Shown: piece after piece, positions 26,637-34,487 of the stretch | Layout: every line of letters begins with the position of its first letter | Numbering within the stretch: the stretch's first letter is position 1 | Origin: Candidatus Obscuribacterales bacterium | Lineage (GTDB): Bacteria > Cyanobacteriota > Vampirovibrionia > Obscuribacterales > Obscuribacteraceae | DNA length: 39,553 nucleotides | Direction of reading: 5' to 3' | Assembly (NCBI GenBank): GCA_019746975.1 | Contig: JAIERK010000024.1 | Coordinates: 1-39,553, forward strand | Made by a program: the position numbers and the translations under genes | The notes under the pieces: generated by a model | Databases searched by the model: none | The model's input: the letters and a program-made list of their open reading frames with translations, nothing else | Told to the model about the DNA's origin: nothing

Positions 26637-29310
26637 GCAGATTACGTTGAAACGTTAGTCGAGCCCGTTTCGCCCTGATTGCGTACTGTTCAGAGAGGGC
26701 CTGTTTTCCTTCATACTTGTAGGCCTCGCTCAGATTGTGCAAAGAGGATGCGTAGGGTTCCTGACATGACAGAGGAAGCGAATCGGCTTTAATCTCAAAA
26801 GCCGCTATCGATTCCAACAAACACTCTTCAGCTTGCGCGTACATTTTTCTCAGAAGATAGATGTACCCTAACTCCGCTAGTACCGTGGGCCGACTTAATG
26901 AGTTTTTCGAATCCGAATTGGTGTACCGAGCCAGAACAGATTTAAGCGCCGCCTCCGCTTCTGAAAGCCTTCCAAGCTCGACTAAAACATCTACTAAACC
27001 GCGGACGATTAGTTCTCTTGACGAAGCTATCTCGGCCTCAGTTCCGAAATGCTCACATTCTGCAATCGCCTTCGCCCTGACTAGAAGCGGGAGAACAGCA
27101 GCTGAATTTGCCGGACGATCGTAACTTGCCAACGTAAAGAGCGCATCCGCAATCAATGTATAGTTCCGTGGCGTCACGCGCTCGGCAGCAGCAAGACTTT
27201 CAGATATTTCCGCAACGGCCAGACCCTTCTTGTCGAGACTCCAATCAATCTTCGAAAGCCTTACCGTAGCTAGAATTGAGTCAACGGAATTTGGATCTAT
27301 CTTTACCGACCTAAGCATACGTTCGCATGAATTCAAATCCAAACGCTTCTGAGAAAACGCAAGGCGAACAGCCAGACCCTTCATTCGTACACTAAGTTGG
27401 TCCGGGCGGCTCTGGATGAACTTCAACGCCGATTGGCTTTCCAGAGGCGGAAACTCCCCTTGATCCACATAAAATACGCCCTCCATCACTCGAATCTGCG
27501 AGGCAAGCATTTCATTATTCGATAGTTTCTGAATGAGTGTCGGAAGTGCTTCTTTTGTAGGTAGCTCCCTATCGCTATTCGAAAAGGTGACTAAAGCAAC
27601 GGCATCAACGAACTCGTTTTCTACCGTCTTGGTGCTTCTGTGTTTTAGTAAATCAGCCATTTCAAAAAGTTCCTTCCATGTATAAGGAGCTTTGAAGGGT
27701 GGCAGTATTACATTTAGAAGTTCCTCGGTAGCCCAGTCAAAACCCTTTCGATTTTCCATTGTGTAGTAAATCATTCGCAGCTCGCGAAGAGTGGTATTCA
27801 TGTGCTGCAATCTGATGTTTGATTTCTCTGTTTTCGCCTTGTTCAGCGCCTTCAAGAAGCACTTTTCTGCACGCTCGTAAGCGCCGCGGTCAAAAAGCTG
27901 CTGACCTTTCAGATCATATGTCGCCCATGGTGTCTTATCTATTGGCACCGGCTGCGGTGCTTTGTTTTGTGCCCACAAGACTAGCGAAGTCACAATTCCC
28001 GCGAATGCCAACACGCTCACGGCAAGTAGGATCTTGTGCTTATTGGGTGCCTCAGGTTTCTTGGCTAGCTTCTTTTGAAGAAGAAGTAATTCCTCCGCCA
28101 ACTCTTGAGCGCTCGGGTATCGGTCCGACGTTTTTTTCGACAACATCTTGGCCAATCTTGAGTCTATTGCGGGCGCAAACTTTGCTAGCTCCGGTGACTT
28201 GACCAAAACAGATGGTGGCGATGCACTTTTGTGCATATCCAGGGTTTCGAAAGGTGTCGCGCCCATAAAAGGAGGTCCACCGGTGAGCATCTCGAAGAAC
28301 ACACAACCCACCGAATAAATATCGGTTGTGCGATCGACCTTCTGCCCCGAGCATTGTTCGGGGCTCATGTAGTGCGGACTTCCGAACAACTCTCCGGTTT
28401 TCGTGAGTTTGAGAATAGTGTCATCGTCAGCGGAATGCAACTTGGCGATGCCGAAATCCAATAATTTTACAGTATCGCCACCGGTGGCATTCTTGACCAG
28501 CATGATGTTACTCGGTTTAATATCACGGTGAACTACACCCTTTGAATGAGCGTGTTGAAGAGCGTCGCATATCTCGAGCATTAACTGCAGAGCGCGCCCC
28601 AGTGGCAGCTTCTTATGAGTGCGAAGTTCGTGAGACAACGAACATCCATCTAAATACTCCAGTACAAAAAACGGGTCACCGTCAGCGGTGACTGACATAT
28701 CGTGTACCCGAATAATATTGTTATGGTCGAGACTTGCAATAGCCTTTGCTTCCAGGTGAAAGCGCGACATCTCTAGCGCACCAACGCCGGTCCTTGCCTT
28801 CAGGAATTTGATAGCGACAACTCGATCGAGAATGGCGTCGCGCGCCCTGTATACGACGCCCATGCCGCCTTGTCCTATGTGTCCGAGAATTTCGTACTTG
28901 CCACCGAAGAACTCTCCGGGGTTGAAGCGCCCTCCAAGACGAGGCGGCCGACTATTACTACCGCCAGACTTGCTATCAGACTCGCTTTGCGCGGCATCGT
29001 CAGATAGCGGATCGTTGTGCTTTGGTGCGCTTTGCGCCTGGCTCTCGGGCTCCGGAGCAGTTGCTGAGGGCTTGCTTCGAGCGAAGGAAGGTCTTGTGAC
29101 ATCGGTATCTGGTATCAACGCTTCGCTTGAGCCTTTCACATCGGTTCGAAAACTCTGCTCTGGAGTGGTGGCATTGCCTTCGTTACCAGAGCTGAGAGTA
29201 GTTAGCCTGTGACTGGATGAGACTGGTAGGACGCAATCATTGTTGTCTCGCGAACTTCCGCTCGGCGCGTCCGCCCCAGCAGGCTGTCCGTTACCTGGAA
29301 TGTTTTCCAC
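26620..29310 (-). CDS. Transmembrane Ser/Thr protein kinase with TPR-type sensor domain
   Basis: This is a Hanks-type kinase of about 896 aa with all catalytic motifs. It has the Gly-loop IGQGGMGVVYRA, VAIKFLK, HRDIKPSNIM, LLDFGIAKL, SPEQCSGQ and DIYSVGCVFFEMLTG, in a kinase domain at about 139-400. A 130-residue Ser/Pro/Glu-rich N-terminal linker precedes it. A membrane helix (ILLAVSVLAFAGIVTSLVLW) lies near 425-447 and TPR-like helices fill the rest, probably outside the membrane. The start is a problem: GTG at 29310 has no ribosome site, and the same frame stays open and protein-like for about 35 codons upstream without an ATG. An out-of-frame ATG at 29431 would join it after a one-base change, so the true 5' end may be frameshifted. 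Confidence 0.88.
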   Translation of the reverse strand: MENIPGNGQPAGADAPSGSSRDNNDCVLPVSSSHRLTTLSSGNEGNATTPEQSFRTDVKGSSEALIPDTDVTRPSFARSKPSATAPEPESQAQSAPKHNDPLSDDAAQSESDSKSGGSNSRPPRLGGRFNPGEFFGGKYEILGHIGQGGMGVVYRARDAILDRVVAIKFLKARTGVGALEMSRFHLEAKAIASLDHNNIIRVHDMSVTADGDPFFVLEYLDGCSLSHELRTHKKLPLGRALQLMLEICDALQHAHSKGVVHRDIKPSNIMLVKNATGGDTVKLLDFGIAKLHSADDDTILKLTKTGELFGSPHYMSPEQCSGQKVDRTTDIYSVGCVFFEMLTGGPPFMGATPFETLDMHKSASPPSVLVKSPELAKFAPAIDSRLAKMLSKKTSDRYPSAQELAEELLLLQKKLAKKPEAPNKHKILLAVSVLAFAGIVTSLVLWAQNKAPQPVPIDKTPWATYDLKGQQLFDRGAYERAEKCFLKALNKAKTEKSNIRLQHMNTTLRELRMIYYTMENRKGFDWATEELLNVILPPFKAPYTWKELFEMADLLKHRSTKTVENEFVDAVALVTFSNSDRELPTKEALPTLIQKLSNNEMLASQIRVMEGVFYVDQGEFPPLESQSALKFIQSRPDQLSVRMKGLAVRLAFSQKRLDLNSCERMLRSVKIDPNSVDSILATVRLSKIDWSLDKKGLAVAEISESLAAAERVTPRNYTLIADALFTLASYDRPANSAAVLPLLVRAKAIAECEHFGTEAEIASSRELIVRGLVDVLVELGRLSEAEAALKSVLARYTNSDSKNSLSRPTVLAELGYIYLLRKMYAQAEECLLESIAAFEIKADSLPLSCQEPYASSLHNLSEAYKYEGKQALSEQYAIRAKRARLTFQRNLPTAQH

Positions 29311-29715
29311 AGACTTAGCGCGAGAGCCCTGCTCGGGGGTTGTCGCGTTTTTGTCGACCTCATGGTCATTGGAGCTGGGCGGATTTGTCGGAATAGCGGG
29401 TTCCTCTTCAGCTTATTCGAGAGGCTTCCATTTATAGAATGATGTTAGCAGGCAGAGCAACTACAGAAGGCTGTGCGAATCGTCTTAGGAGCGACCGTAC
29501 GGGCGATCAGAGCTTCGTCGACGATTTGACACATCGAAGCAACAACTATTCTAAGTCACACGTCGGCGCTCAAGTAGGACGGAACAGCGCAATCGCCCGG
29601 CACCGGATAAAGTTTCATCGAATTAGAAGTCGATCCAGCCCGCCAGGAGTCGAACACTTCATGGGTCTTATTTTAGGGGTATAAGAACAACCCTAATCTG
29701 AAGGTGGTCGATCTA

Positions 29716-29745
29716 GCTCGGTGCCGACGAGACGTCGGCGGTCCC
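29716..29745 (+). repeat. Isolated copy of the GCTCGGTGCC repeat core
   Basis: These 30 bases match 39194-39223, the head of the terminal tandem array, at 27 of 30 positions (GCTCGGTGCC then ACGAGACG then GGCGGTCCC). The flanks do not match the array. Confidence 0.6.
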
Positions 29746-29942
29746 ATAGCTACGCCATTCCAGCAGTTTTCTGGCATCCGACCCGGCTTTGTCGAGGCTG
29801 TCGATCCAACCCATTCAGAGCTGAAAACCCCAGCTATTTTTTGACTTTAGAGGGTTCTGCAAATTAAAATTACCACGGAGAACCGCCGGAATTCCCAGGC
29901 AGCAACTCTTAACCAGGCGACAATTAAGCGGTAGATTGCGGA

Positions 29943-29948
29943 TATAAT
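29943..29948 (+). promoter_or_regulatory. Possible -10 (TATAAT) for the SnoaL-like gene
   Basis: A perfect TATAAT lies 40 bp before the start codon. No good -35 is present at 16-18 bp. Confidence 0.4.
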
Positions 29949-29987
29949 TCAATCTATTGGTAACACCTCAGCTTGGTGGAGGCATTC

Positions 29988-31079
29988 ATGCGATACAGCG
30001 CACGAGAGTTGCAACAGAGAAAACGACCGTCAATCAGTGGCATTCTGTCACTTTCTCTGCTCATCGCCATGTCGACGACTCTTGGCACATTCAGTCCTGC
30101 AGCCGCATCGACGACATCGGGTGTCGCGTTAACCGCAGCAAATCCCGAGGAAGCGGACGGATCGAAAACAGATGCCAATATCGAGCCGGATAAAGCCAAG
30201 TACAAAGCCGAACACCAGGAGGTCGAAGCGCTGCTCGGAGACATCGAGACGCAGTGGAACGCGCACAACCTCGACGCAGTGATGAACTTCTACCACGACG
30301 ACTACGTCAACAATGACGGCTTGAACAAGGTCGCCGTCAAAGAGCTGACCAAGGACTTCTGGAAGACCTATCCAGATGCTAAGTCAACCTCGTTAACCAA
30401 AAACGTCCGAGTGGAAGGACGGTTCGCAACCGTCGAATCCCGAGATAAAGCGACGGGTAGCACAGCCAGAGAGATGCCGGGCATTGGTTCGAAGGGCACA
30501 CTGACTTCGATCTCGGAAGGACAAGTTTATCTGCGTAAGCTTGGAAAAGACTGGAAGATTGTCGGCGACCGCATCGACTATGAGAAAGTTCGAGTCGCTT
30601 TTGGTCTGGCTCAAGACCTGGAGACATCTTTTGTGGCACCGGAGCAGGTCAAATCCGGACAAGAGTATTCCGCGCGGTTGAAGGTCTCACTCCCTACAGA
30701 CCTGGTTGCAGTCGGCTCGATAACCAGTGAGCCGCTTCAGTATCCTCAACCTCAGCACAAGGACTTCTGGAGACCGATAGACAATCAGTCTCTCGAGCGC
30801 ATAATTCATGCCAACACAAGTAATCATAACGAGCTCTTGATGGCAACAATAGGAATAACCGACCGTTCGAGACAGAATCTCCGGGGTCTCACATATCTCA
30901 CAAGAAGGCTGAATGTCGTCCCCGAGACGAAAGGTGTCACTCCGGAAGGCAAGAACGTGACTCAGACCGCGCACGAAGACGAAGACGCGGCTGGTCTAAT
31001 CAAAATATCGCCGCCTGCAGGGCCCGGTGCGACCGACGCACAGCCGAAAGACAAAGATAGTAGCGGCGACAAAGACTGA
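29988..31079 (+). CDS. Exported SnoaL/DUF4440-like (NTF2-fold) protein
   Basis: This 363-aa protein has an N-terminal signal or anchor (ISGILSLSLLIAMSTTLGTF) followed by Ala/Thr and charged linkers. An NTF2-like domain at about 70-190 is recognisable from EVEALLGDIETQWNAHNLDA, VMNFYHDDYVNND, the strand ATVESRDKATG and the ending RKLGKDWKIVGDRID. A second, beta-rich domain (FVAPEQVKSGQEYSARLKV) follows, and the tail is disordered. The ATG at 29988 is preferred over TTG 29973, with GGAGG six bases upstream. It is followed by lspA after 45 bp, possibly in one transcript. No catalytic function is evident. Confidence 0.75.
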   Translation: MRYSARELQQRKRPSISGILSLSLLIAMSTTLGTFSPAAASTTSGVALTAANPEEADGSKTDANIEPDKAKYKAEHQEVEALLGDIETQWNAHNLDAVMNFYHDDYVNNDGLNKVAVKELTKDFWKTYPDAKSTSLTKNVRVEGRFATVESRDKATGSTAREMPGIGSKGTLTSISEGQVYLRKLGKDWKIVGDRIDYEKVRVAFGLAQDLETSFVAPEQVKSGQEYSARLKVSLPTDLVAVGSITSEPLQYPQPQHKDFWRPIDNQSLERIIHANTSNHNELLMATIGITDRSRQNLRGLTYLTRRLNVVPETKGVTPEGKNVTQTAHEDEDAAGLIKISPPAGPGATDAQPKDKDSSGDKD

Positions 31080-31124
31080 GTCGACTAGCGGATTTAGAAC
31101 AGCAGTACGTTTCGGAGCCACACA

Positions 31125-31688
31125 ATGACTCAGCCAAAGCAGGTAGCCGCACGAGGTATCCTGATTCTGTCGGTCGCGCTTGCCTGCATCGCTGCCGACC
31201 AGTGGAGCAAGCAATGGGCAAAAGCCACATTGATTGCCGGCAATTCAAAGTCGTTTATCCCTGGATTTCTCAACCTGACACTAACATCCAATCCTGGTGC
31301 CGCATTCTCCCTGGGAAGCGAGCATGGACAAATCATGGGGATTGTAGCCACCATCCTTACGCTTGCCATTCTCGCCTGGATCATCAAAAGCATCTGCTCG
31401 AGTACGCCACCACGGGCGGTGGAGCAGATCGGAATGGGCTGTCTGATGGGCGGCGCCATCGGCAACTTGATCGATCGCTATAGTCAAGGACAGGTCACGG
31501 ATTTCCTCGATTTCGCTTTTGTCTCATTCCCGGTATTCAATGTGGCAGACTCTTTAATAGATGTGGGCATCGGATTGTTGCTCATTTCGATACTTTGCAC
31601 GGCCAAGGAATCGCAAGACACAGCCGCAACTGAGAATTCCGTCGACGACACCATCAGCGCAGGCAAGACCACCACGAGCAACCCGTAG
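31125..31688 (+). CDS. lspA: Lipoprotein signal peptidase (signal peptidase II)
   Basis: LspA cuts the signal peptide from prolipoproteins after the diacylglyceryl-modified Cys. This 187-aa protein has four membrane segments and the family blocks DQWSKQWAK, NPGAAFS, GGAIGNLIDR (catalytic Asp about 117) and FPVFNVADS (catalytic Asp about 142). The C-terminal 30 residues are a polar tail beyond the usual end. GGAG lies eight bases upstream of the ATG. It is followed 13 bp later by the rluD-type gene, a pairing common in bacteria. The cytochrome c lipoprotein at 37 kb could be one of its clients. Confidence 0.97.
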   Translation: MTQPKQVAARGILILSVALACIAADQWSKQWAKATLIAGNSKSFIPGFLNLTLTSNPGAAFSLGSEHGQIMGIVATILTLAILAWIIKSICSSTPPRAVEQIGMGCLMGGAIGNLIDRYSQGQVTDFLDFAFVSFPVFNVADSLIDVGIGLLLISILCTAKESQDTAATENSVDDTISAGKTTTSNP

Positions 31689-31701
31689 GGTGCGTATTCC
31701 A

Positions 31702-32676
31702 ATGAATGACCAGGAAGATTTTGATTCGCTCGAACCATCCGAAGAGCTTACACTGCTCGTACCGGAAGATGCTGCAGAAGCCAAGCTGCGCCTCGATGCC
31801 TTCGTTGCAAAAGAGCTTAACGAACTCAGTCGGGGACAGATTCAAAAGTTGATCGAAACAGAACTCATCCTAGTTAATGGTGGCGTCGCCAAATCCTCGT
31901 TACGACTGAAGGGCGGCGAGACAGTTACGGTGAGGATTCCAGCGTCCGAGCCGCTAGATCTCAAAGCGGAAGCGATACCACTAGATGTGGTATTCGAAGA
32001 CGAGTTTCTGATTGTAATCAACAAGGTTGCCGGCATGGTAACTCATCCTGGCGCAGGCACAAATAATGGCACCCTCGTTAATGCGTTGTTGCACCATTGC
32101 CAAAATAGTTTGTCGGGAATCTCCGGAGTCGAGCGGCCAGGCATTGTTCATCGCCTCGACAAGGACACAACCGGCTTGTTGGTCGTAGCCAAAGAAGACT
32201 TCACGCATAGAGAGCTTGCACACCAACTCGCTCTGCGTACGGTCAAACGAGTCTATCGAGCACTGGTCGAAGGGTTGGTAATGGACGACCGCGGCACTAT
32301 ATCGAAACCGATTGGCAGACATCCGACCAAGCGCAAAGAGATGGCTGTGGTAGAGAAAGGCAGAAGCGCGGTCACTCATTTCGAAGTTATAGAACGTTAT
32401 CGAAACTTCACCCTTCTCGAACTGCGACTGCAGACCGGACGCACACACCAGATACGCGTTCATATGGCACATATGGGCTATCCGGTAGTCGGGGATCTCG
32501 TTTATAATCGCAAATCTACGGGCTCCGAGAAAGCACGCAATAAGCTTGGACTTGAGGGTCATGCACTTCATGCCGCGAGGCTGTCGTTTGTCCATCCCAA
32601 GACCGGTGCTTCTCTAGAGTTTTCAGCGCCGCTACCGGCTGGCTATCAGCTTCTGCTGGAATCGCTTCGAAATTAG
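31702..32676 (+). CDS. rluD: RluD-type 23S rRNA pseudouridine synthase (RluA family)
   Basis: The family isomerises specific uridines in large-subunit rRNA to pseudouridine. This 324-aa protein has an N-terminal S4 RNA-binding domain (LRLDAFVAKELNELSRGQIQKL...LVNG) and a RluA-type catalytic domain. The latter contains GIVHRLDKDTTGLLVVAK, where the first Asp of RLDKDTTG is the nucleophile, and GRTHQIRVHMAHMGYPVVGD. ATG 31702 is chosen because the longer open frame would overlap lspA by 128 bp and adds low-complexity residues. The exact target uridine (as in E. coli RluD) is inferred from the S4-containing architecture. Confidence 0.93.
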   Translation: MNDQEDFDSLEPSEELTLLVPEDAAEAKLRLDAFVAKELNELSRGQIQKLIETELILVNGGVAKSSLRLKGGETVTVRIPASEPLDLKAEAIPLDVVFEDEFLIVINKVAGMVTHPGAGTNNGTLVNALLHHCQNSLSGISGVERPGIVHRLDKDTTGLLVVAKEDFTHRELAHQLALRTVKRVYRALVEGLVMDDRGTISKPIGRHPTKRKEMAVVEKGRSAVTHFEVIERYRNFTLLELRLQTGRTHQIRVHMAHMGYPVVGDLVYNRKSTGSEKARNKLGLEGHALHAARLSFVHPKTGASLEFSAPLPAGYQLLLESLRN

Positions 32677-32688
32677 AGGTCCAACATC

Positions 32689-33051
32689 GTGCAACGCAAT
32701 ATTCTTATACTGGTCTCCGCCGTACTCGGCCTGTTGGTTGCGATCATCTCGGTGCAGAACGGCACCGCGGTCACCATCAGCATATTCGGAGCCCAGTTGG
32801 CCCTGGCGCTTGGTGGTATCACTTTCGGCGCATTCGCGATCGGCTTGATGGTTGCACTTATCGGTGGTGCCGGCACGATGAAGCTCAAAGACAAGATCTC
32901 CGAGCAAAAGCAAATCGAGTGGCAAAAGCAGGACAACAAGCTCGCCAAAGAGATTCAGTCTGATAAAGAGCAACAGTTACAGGCCAAAATCGAGACTCTG
33001 GAAGCAGCTCTCAAATCAGCGCTCGCAAAGCAAAAGAAAACCCAGAGCTAA
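32689..33051 (+). CDS. LapA-domain (DUF1049) inner-membrane protein
   Basis: This 120-aa protein has two membrane helices (ILILVSAVLGLLVAIISVQN and ITFGAFAIGLMVALIGGAG), with the typical NGTAVTISIFG between them. It ends in a long charged coiled coil of the kind seen in LapA proteins, which in E. coli act with LapB in lipopolysaccharide assembly control. The start is GTG 32689 with AGAGGT upstream. It is 12 bp after the rluD-type gene. Its stop overlaps the stop of the convergent bifunctional nuclease gene by 3-4 bases. Confidence 0.85.
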   Translation: MQRNILILVSAVLGLLVAIISVQNGTAVTISIFGAQLALALGGITFGAFAIGLMVALIGGAGTMKLKDKISEQKQIEWQKQDNKLAKEIQSDKEQQLQAKIETLEAALKSALAKQKKTQS

Positions 33052-33572
33052 CCCTCGCTGCTGCCCGGCTTCTTAAAGTCGGAAGCCTTGAGATTGTCGA
33101 TGAACTTTTTGAACTCTTTCGTCTCTTCCTCATCACGCTCCAGGTCGGCGGGGATAGTCCCGTCCGCCACTACCTGAGCGGAGACGAAGATAGGCGCCTT
33201 GGCTCGCAGAGCAAGCGCGATTGCGTCCGAGGGGCGAGAATCGATCGCCTTGGCACCATCAAGCCGCTTGTCATCCAGCACAAGACGGATGGTGGCAAAG
33301 TAGGTGTTGGCAGACAGCTCGTTGATCTCAATTCGATCTATCTTATAGCCGAGCGCGAGGATCACATTCAGCAGCAAGTCATGGGTCATCGGACGTTCAG
33401 GCTTGTGATTGTCAAGCGCCTTACTGATGGCTTGAGCTTCGGCGACCCCAATCCATATAGGCAGTGCACGCCTCTCGGTGCTGTCATTCAGAACAACAAT
33501 CGGATGCCCGTTCCGAGCATCCAGAGCGATCCCTTTGACGTGCATCTCAATCATAGATTCGTGCTTATCCAT
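33048..33572 (-). CDS. Bifunctional nuclease (BFN/DUF151) family protein
   Basis: This protein of about 174 aa shows the BFN core beginning MIEMHVKGIALDARNG, then PIVVLNDSTERRALPIWIG, EAQAI and RPSDAIALALRAKAPIFVS. BFN proteins have been reported as nucleases acting on DNA and RNA in plants and are widespread in bacteria, but the bacterial role is poorly defined. The start is uncertain: ATG 33572 (MDKHESMIEM) is used, ATG 33554 fits the conserved N-terminus better, and TTG 33605 is also open. The 3' end overlaps the LapA-domain gene. Confidence 0.88.
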   Translation of the reverse strand: MDKHESMIEMHVKGIALDARNGHPIVVLNDSTERRALPIWIGVAEAQAISKALDNHKPERPMTHDLLLNVILALGYKIDRIEINELSANTYFATIRLVLDDKRLDGAKAIDSRPSDAIALALRAKAPIFVSAQVVADGTIPADLERDEEETKEFKKFIDNLKASDFKKPGSSEG

Positions 33573-33605
33573 AACCTCATATCGCTGCTCACAACTGACT
33601 TTCAA

Positions 33606-33920
33606 AACTTTTTACGTTACAAACCTAAATACTCGCTTCAGCTAGTTTATTCCCAAGAATGCTCGACCTTATATGCTTCCAAGATAAATTTTTAGAATAT
33701 CAATCACTCTAAAACGTGATGTTGAGCGGCATTCGCCATATTCTAGTTATAGCACCTCGCCGATAATGTGTCCTGACGTTGCGATGGACTGCGGAGTTGA
33801 CAGAGACTTAGCCTTCTTTGCTAAACTAAGGGTCTAGATTCGAGGCAAGTCAGATTGTGACTGATCGCCCCGACGATTGCCATATATTCCCTTCTAATGG
33901 CAATGGCCCCCTAGACACTA
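33606..33920. other. Intergenic between bfn-type gene and tRNA-Leu
   Basis: The region holds the BFN promoter on the minus strand and the tRNA promoter on the plus strand (TTGACA at 33797-33802, with a weak TAAACT at 33822-33827, a 19-bp spacer). No ORF is supported. Confidence 0.45.
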
Positions 33921-34001
33921 GTCCGGATGGCGGAACTGGTAGACGCGCACGTTTGAGGGGCGTGTGGCTTAGCCGTGAGGGTTCAAGTCCCTCTCCGGAC
34001 A
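33921..34001 (+). tRNA. tRNA-Leu (anticodon GAG)
   Basis: The acceptor stem GTCCGGA pairs with TCCGGAC. The anticodon stem CACGT/GCGTG surrounds a loop TTGAGGG giving anticodon GAG. A long variable arm typical of leucine tRNA follows, then T-arm GAGGG-TTCAAGT-CCCTC. The 3' CCA is not encoded. Folded by eye, not with a covariance model. Confidence 0.95.
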
Positions 34002-34023
34002 TATTTTTCACCTTAAGAAGTAG

Positions 34024-34043
34024 CATCCCTGACCTCAGGGATG
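34024..34043 (+). terminator. Hairpin downstream of tRNA-Leu, possible terminator
   Basis: CATCCCTGA and TCAGGGATG form a perfect 9-bp stem with a 2-base gap, about 22 bp after the tRNA. No T-run follows, so termination is uncertain; it may be a processing structure. Confidence 0.4.
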
Positions 34044-34094
34044 GGGCGTTGCGCTTGCCGGGAAGCGGCGCTCGGCACTGAGAGAGGATTAGTG

Positions 34095-34358
34095 ATGTTT
34101 ATTACCAGGGCCCAATGGCCACACACCGTCCAGGACATTGTGAAATCGCTCGACGGGGTCTGGGGCGTCGTTGGCGCCACTGCGCCGAACGGAAATCTCT
34201 ATCGTCTCGAACGCAGCTTGACGCCTCCGACAAGTTACAAGCTGACCGAGTACAAGGGCGAAGACGAGGCTGCAATCGTAAGTCAGAAAGACTTTTCCGG
34301 CGACGAGCGCGAAGATGCCATCAAGCAGTTTGCGCGACATATTGGCTTTTCTGTTTGA
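34095..34358 (+). CDS. Small hypothetical protein (87 aa)
   Basis: No family is recognised. The sequence looks like a compact folded domain: MFITRAQWPHTVQDIVKSLD, a beta stretch WGVVGATAPNGNLYRLER, and a helical ending DAIKQFARHIGF. GAGGA lies six bases before ATG 34095, and the in-frame upstream ATG at 34041 has no ribosome site. It is followed by a hairpin (34339-34370) overlapping the stop and then the HerA-type gene, 129 bp later. Confidence 0.7.
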   Translation: MFITRAQWPHTVQDIVKSLDGVWGVVGATAPNGNLYRLERSLTPPTSYKLTEYKGEDEAAIVSQKDFSGDEREDAIKQFARHIGFSV

Positions 34359-34370
34359 AACAGCCAATAT
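34339..34370 (+). terminator. Hairpin at the end of the 87-aa gene
   Basis: ATATTGGC and GCCAATAT form 8 bp, with an extra TGTTT/AAACA inside. No clean T-run follows on the plus strand; weak. Confidence 0.35.
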
Positions 34371-34487
34371 TGGTTTAAACAAAAAACAGTCTTTTTCAGT
34401 ACACTACAGTAGGCGTTGATTGCAACGCATGAATCATGTTGAGCCGAAGCCGCGAATTCCAACGGGCTTCGCACTAGAGGACTGGAA

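Larger units (their letters stand above)
29432..29987. other. Divergent intergenic region with a repeat element
   Basis: These 556 bp lie between the kinase and the SnoaL-like gene. They hold a single copy of the GCTCGGTGCC repeat element (29716-29745) and a TATAAT near the right end. A T-arm-like GTTCGACTCCTGGCGGG on the minus strand near 29640-29657 does not fold into a tRNA or tmRNA and is not called. Confidence 0.5.

Noticed and set aside
29626..29760. Possible tRNA or tmRNA on the minus strand (GTTCGACTCCTGGCGGG)
   Set aside because: The apparent T-arm does not pair, and no acceptor, D-arm or anticodon arm is found at tRNA spacing.
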